From Fidelibacterota bacterium (lineage in GTDB: Bacteria > Fidelibacterota > Fidelibacteria > Fidelibacterales > Fidelibacteraceae), in NCBI GenBank assembly GCA_030620575.1, contig JAUXEL010000024.1:1-15026 (forward strand): a stretch of 15,026 nucleotides of DNA, read 5' to 3'. The notes under the pieces were generated by a model. The model was not told the origin of the DNA. It did no database searches and saw only the letters and a list, made by a program, of their open reading frames with translations. Shown in pieces: positions 13,793-15,026 of the stretch (position 1 is its first letter; every line of letters begins with the position of its first letter). The translations under genes were made by a program, and so were the position numbers.

Positions 13793-15026
13793 ATGATACA
13801 ATTCCGTCGTATTATTATATTTTCATTTTTATTTATCTATTTTGCCTTTGCTCAATTCGGTCAAAATAAGGTGCAATATGATATATTTGAGTGGAATTTT
13901 ATCCAGAGTAAGCATTTTGATATTTATTTTAACGGTGAGAATAAAACTATTTCCGATTTTTGTGCAAAACATGCAGAATTGGCATATGAATCTATCAGTA
14001 CTCTCCTGGACTGGGATTTGAAGAAACGTTATGCCATTATTGTATATGACAGTCATAACGATTTTCAGCAGACCAATACCGTTAATAGCTATATGCCTGA
14101 AGGAGTTAGCGGATTTACCGAATTATTTAAAAACCGTGTTGTTCTTCCTTTTCAAGGATCCTACCGTGATTTTCGGCACGTTATTCATCATGAATTGGTT
14201 CATTCTTTCATGAACGACCTGTACTATAGTGGAAATATTCAATCTATCATTTCGGGAGCTGTCCGTCTGAATATTCCTCTGTGGCTTGCCGAGGGAAGCG
14301 CGGAGTATGAATCCTCCCGCTGGGACACCGAAGCAGATATGTTCATGCGTGATTTTGCCTATCACAGCCAATTTGAATCGTATTCCTTTGAAGCTTTAAC
14401 CGGCTACTATGCCTATAAGGGCGGGCAAAGCATTATGAAATTTATGCGGGAAGAATACGGCTATCAGAAACTGACGGAATTTTATACAAAATTAAAGATC
14501 TATTATGATGTCGACCGCAGCATTCAATATACTTTTAATATGTCAAAAGAAGAGTTCACGGAAGAATGGCATCACTACCTGAAAAAAACATACTGGCCGG
14601 AAATCAGTATAACAGAAGATATCCGGGAAATATCCGTGCGTTTAACAGACCATAAAAAATGGCGAAATGCACAAAATATTGCTCCGGCAATTTCTCCGTC
14701 CGGAGACAAAATAGCGTTTTTAAGCGACCGGAAGGGCTATGCGGATATTTATCTTATGGATATGCAGGACGGAAAAAAACTCAAACGTATTATCAAGGGC
14801 CAGCGTAAAGCCAGTCTGGAAGAATTAAAATGGCTTGCGCCCGGTATATCCTGGTCCCCCGATTCAAAATACATCGTTTTTGCCGCAAAAAGTAAAAAAC
14901 ATGACGCACTGGTTGTTGTGGATGTTGAGAATGGAAAACAAACATTTTATCCCTTATCACAATTGAAAGGTGTTTTTGCCGCGGCATACCATCCGCAAGA
15001 TAAAAATATCATTGCTTTTTCAGGAC
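13793..15026 (+). CDS. Secreted metallopeptidase-like protein (peptidase MA-type) with PD40 repeats, 3'-truncated
   Basis: The frame is open from the ATG at 13793 to the right edge, giving 411 visible residues without a stop. The start encodes a signal peptide, MIQFRRIIIFSFLFIYFAFA, with likely cleavage after A20. HELVH (133-137) is a zinc-metallopeptidase motif, and LWLAEGSAEY (163-172) supplies the Glu (E167) expected as third zinc ligand in gluzincins of the peptidase MA type. From about 297 TolB/PD40-like strands appear: APAISPSGDKIAFLSDRKG and PGISWSPDSKYIVFAA, the start of a propeller. Such peptidase-plus-PD40 proteins are known in FCB-related genomes, with unknown substrates. AGGAAAG lies 7-13 bases before the start. 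An outer-membrane domain may follow beyond the window. Confidence 0.85.
   Translation, partial: MIQFRRIIIFSFLFIYFAFAQFGQNKVQYDIFEWNFIQSKHFDIYFNGENKTISDFCAKHAELAYESISTLLDWDLKKRYAIIVYDSHNDFQQTNTVNSYMPEGVSGFTELFKNRVVLPFQGSYRDFRHVIHHELVHSFMNDLYYSGNIQSIISGAVRLNIPLWLAEGSAEYESSRWDTEADMFMRDFAYHSQFESYSFEALTGYYAYKGGQSIMKFMREEYGYQKLTEFYTKLKIYYDVDRSIQYTFNMSKEEFTEEWHHYLKKTYWPEISITEDIREISVRLTDHKKWRNAQNIAPAISPSGDKIAFLSDRKGYADIYLMDMQDGKKLKRIIKGQRKASLEELKWLAPGISWSPDSKYIVFAAKSKKHDALVVVDVENGKQTFYPLSQLKGVFAAAYHPQDKNIIAFSG

Overview
The window looks like a chromosomal piece of a diderm bacterium, most likely from the Fibrobacteres-Chlorobi-Bacteroidetes (FCB) superphylum or a neighbouring candidate phylum (Marinimicrobia, Cloacimonadota, KSB1 or Calditrichota type). 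The placement is inference. It rests on a PorV/PorQ-type outer-membrane protein carrying an Asp/Gly-rich DGIPGTGD loop, secreted PD40 (TolB-like) repeat proteins, a TPR-thioredoxin lipoprotein, a Lol-type lipoprotein exporter, and moderate-to-low GC in coding DNA with much richer GC in one intergenic stretch. No rRNA, tRNA, CRISPR array, transposase or phage gene was seen.

Layout. Positions 1-466 (minus) hold the N-terminal part of an OPT-family peptide/metal-chelate transporter. Positions 467-937 are a repeat-filled divergent intergenic region with a duplicated palindrome module, phased T-tracts and heptamer repeats. Positions 938-5609 (plus) are a tight cluster: lysyl-tRNA synthetase, two LolC/LolE-type permeases overlapping by 8 bases, and a LolD-type ATPase. 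A convergent gap with a ten-copy heptamer array follows. Positions 5768-9192 (minus) are a two-gene operon with a 4-base ATGA overlap: a large lipoprotein (signal peptide, CxxCH motif, PD40 repeats, TPRs), then a chorismatase-like RidA-fold protein. Positions 9303-11576 (plus) are a PorV/PorQ-like outer-membrane protein and a lipoprotein with TPR-like helices and a TlpA-like thioredoxin domain. Positions 11577-11880 are a GC-rich cluster of palindromes. Then come a small zinc-ribbon protein (minus) divergent from a flavin reductase-like protein (plus), a 16-copy octamer array starting inside the end of that gene, thymidylate kinase (plus), and a truncated secreted metallopeptidase-like protein with PD40 repeats running off the right edge.

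How they fit. Much of the window serves the cell envelope: the Lol exporter moves lipoproteins to the outer membrane, two large lipoproteins and a PorV-like barrel lie nearby, and the last gene looks like a secreted gluzincin protease. lysS and tmk are housekeeping genes. The least explained gene set is the translationally coupled pair of a CxxCH-PD40-TPR lipoprotein and a chorismatase-like enzyme. The least explained DNA is the intergenic repeat set: 7- and 8-base tandem arrays that begin at or inside stop codons, telomere-like CCCTAAA repeats, and hairpins sharing a CCCGA/TCGGG core. No defence or mobile system was found, and the novelty claims are moderate.
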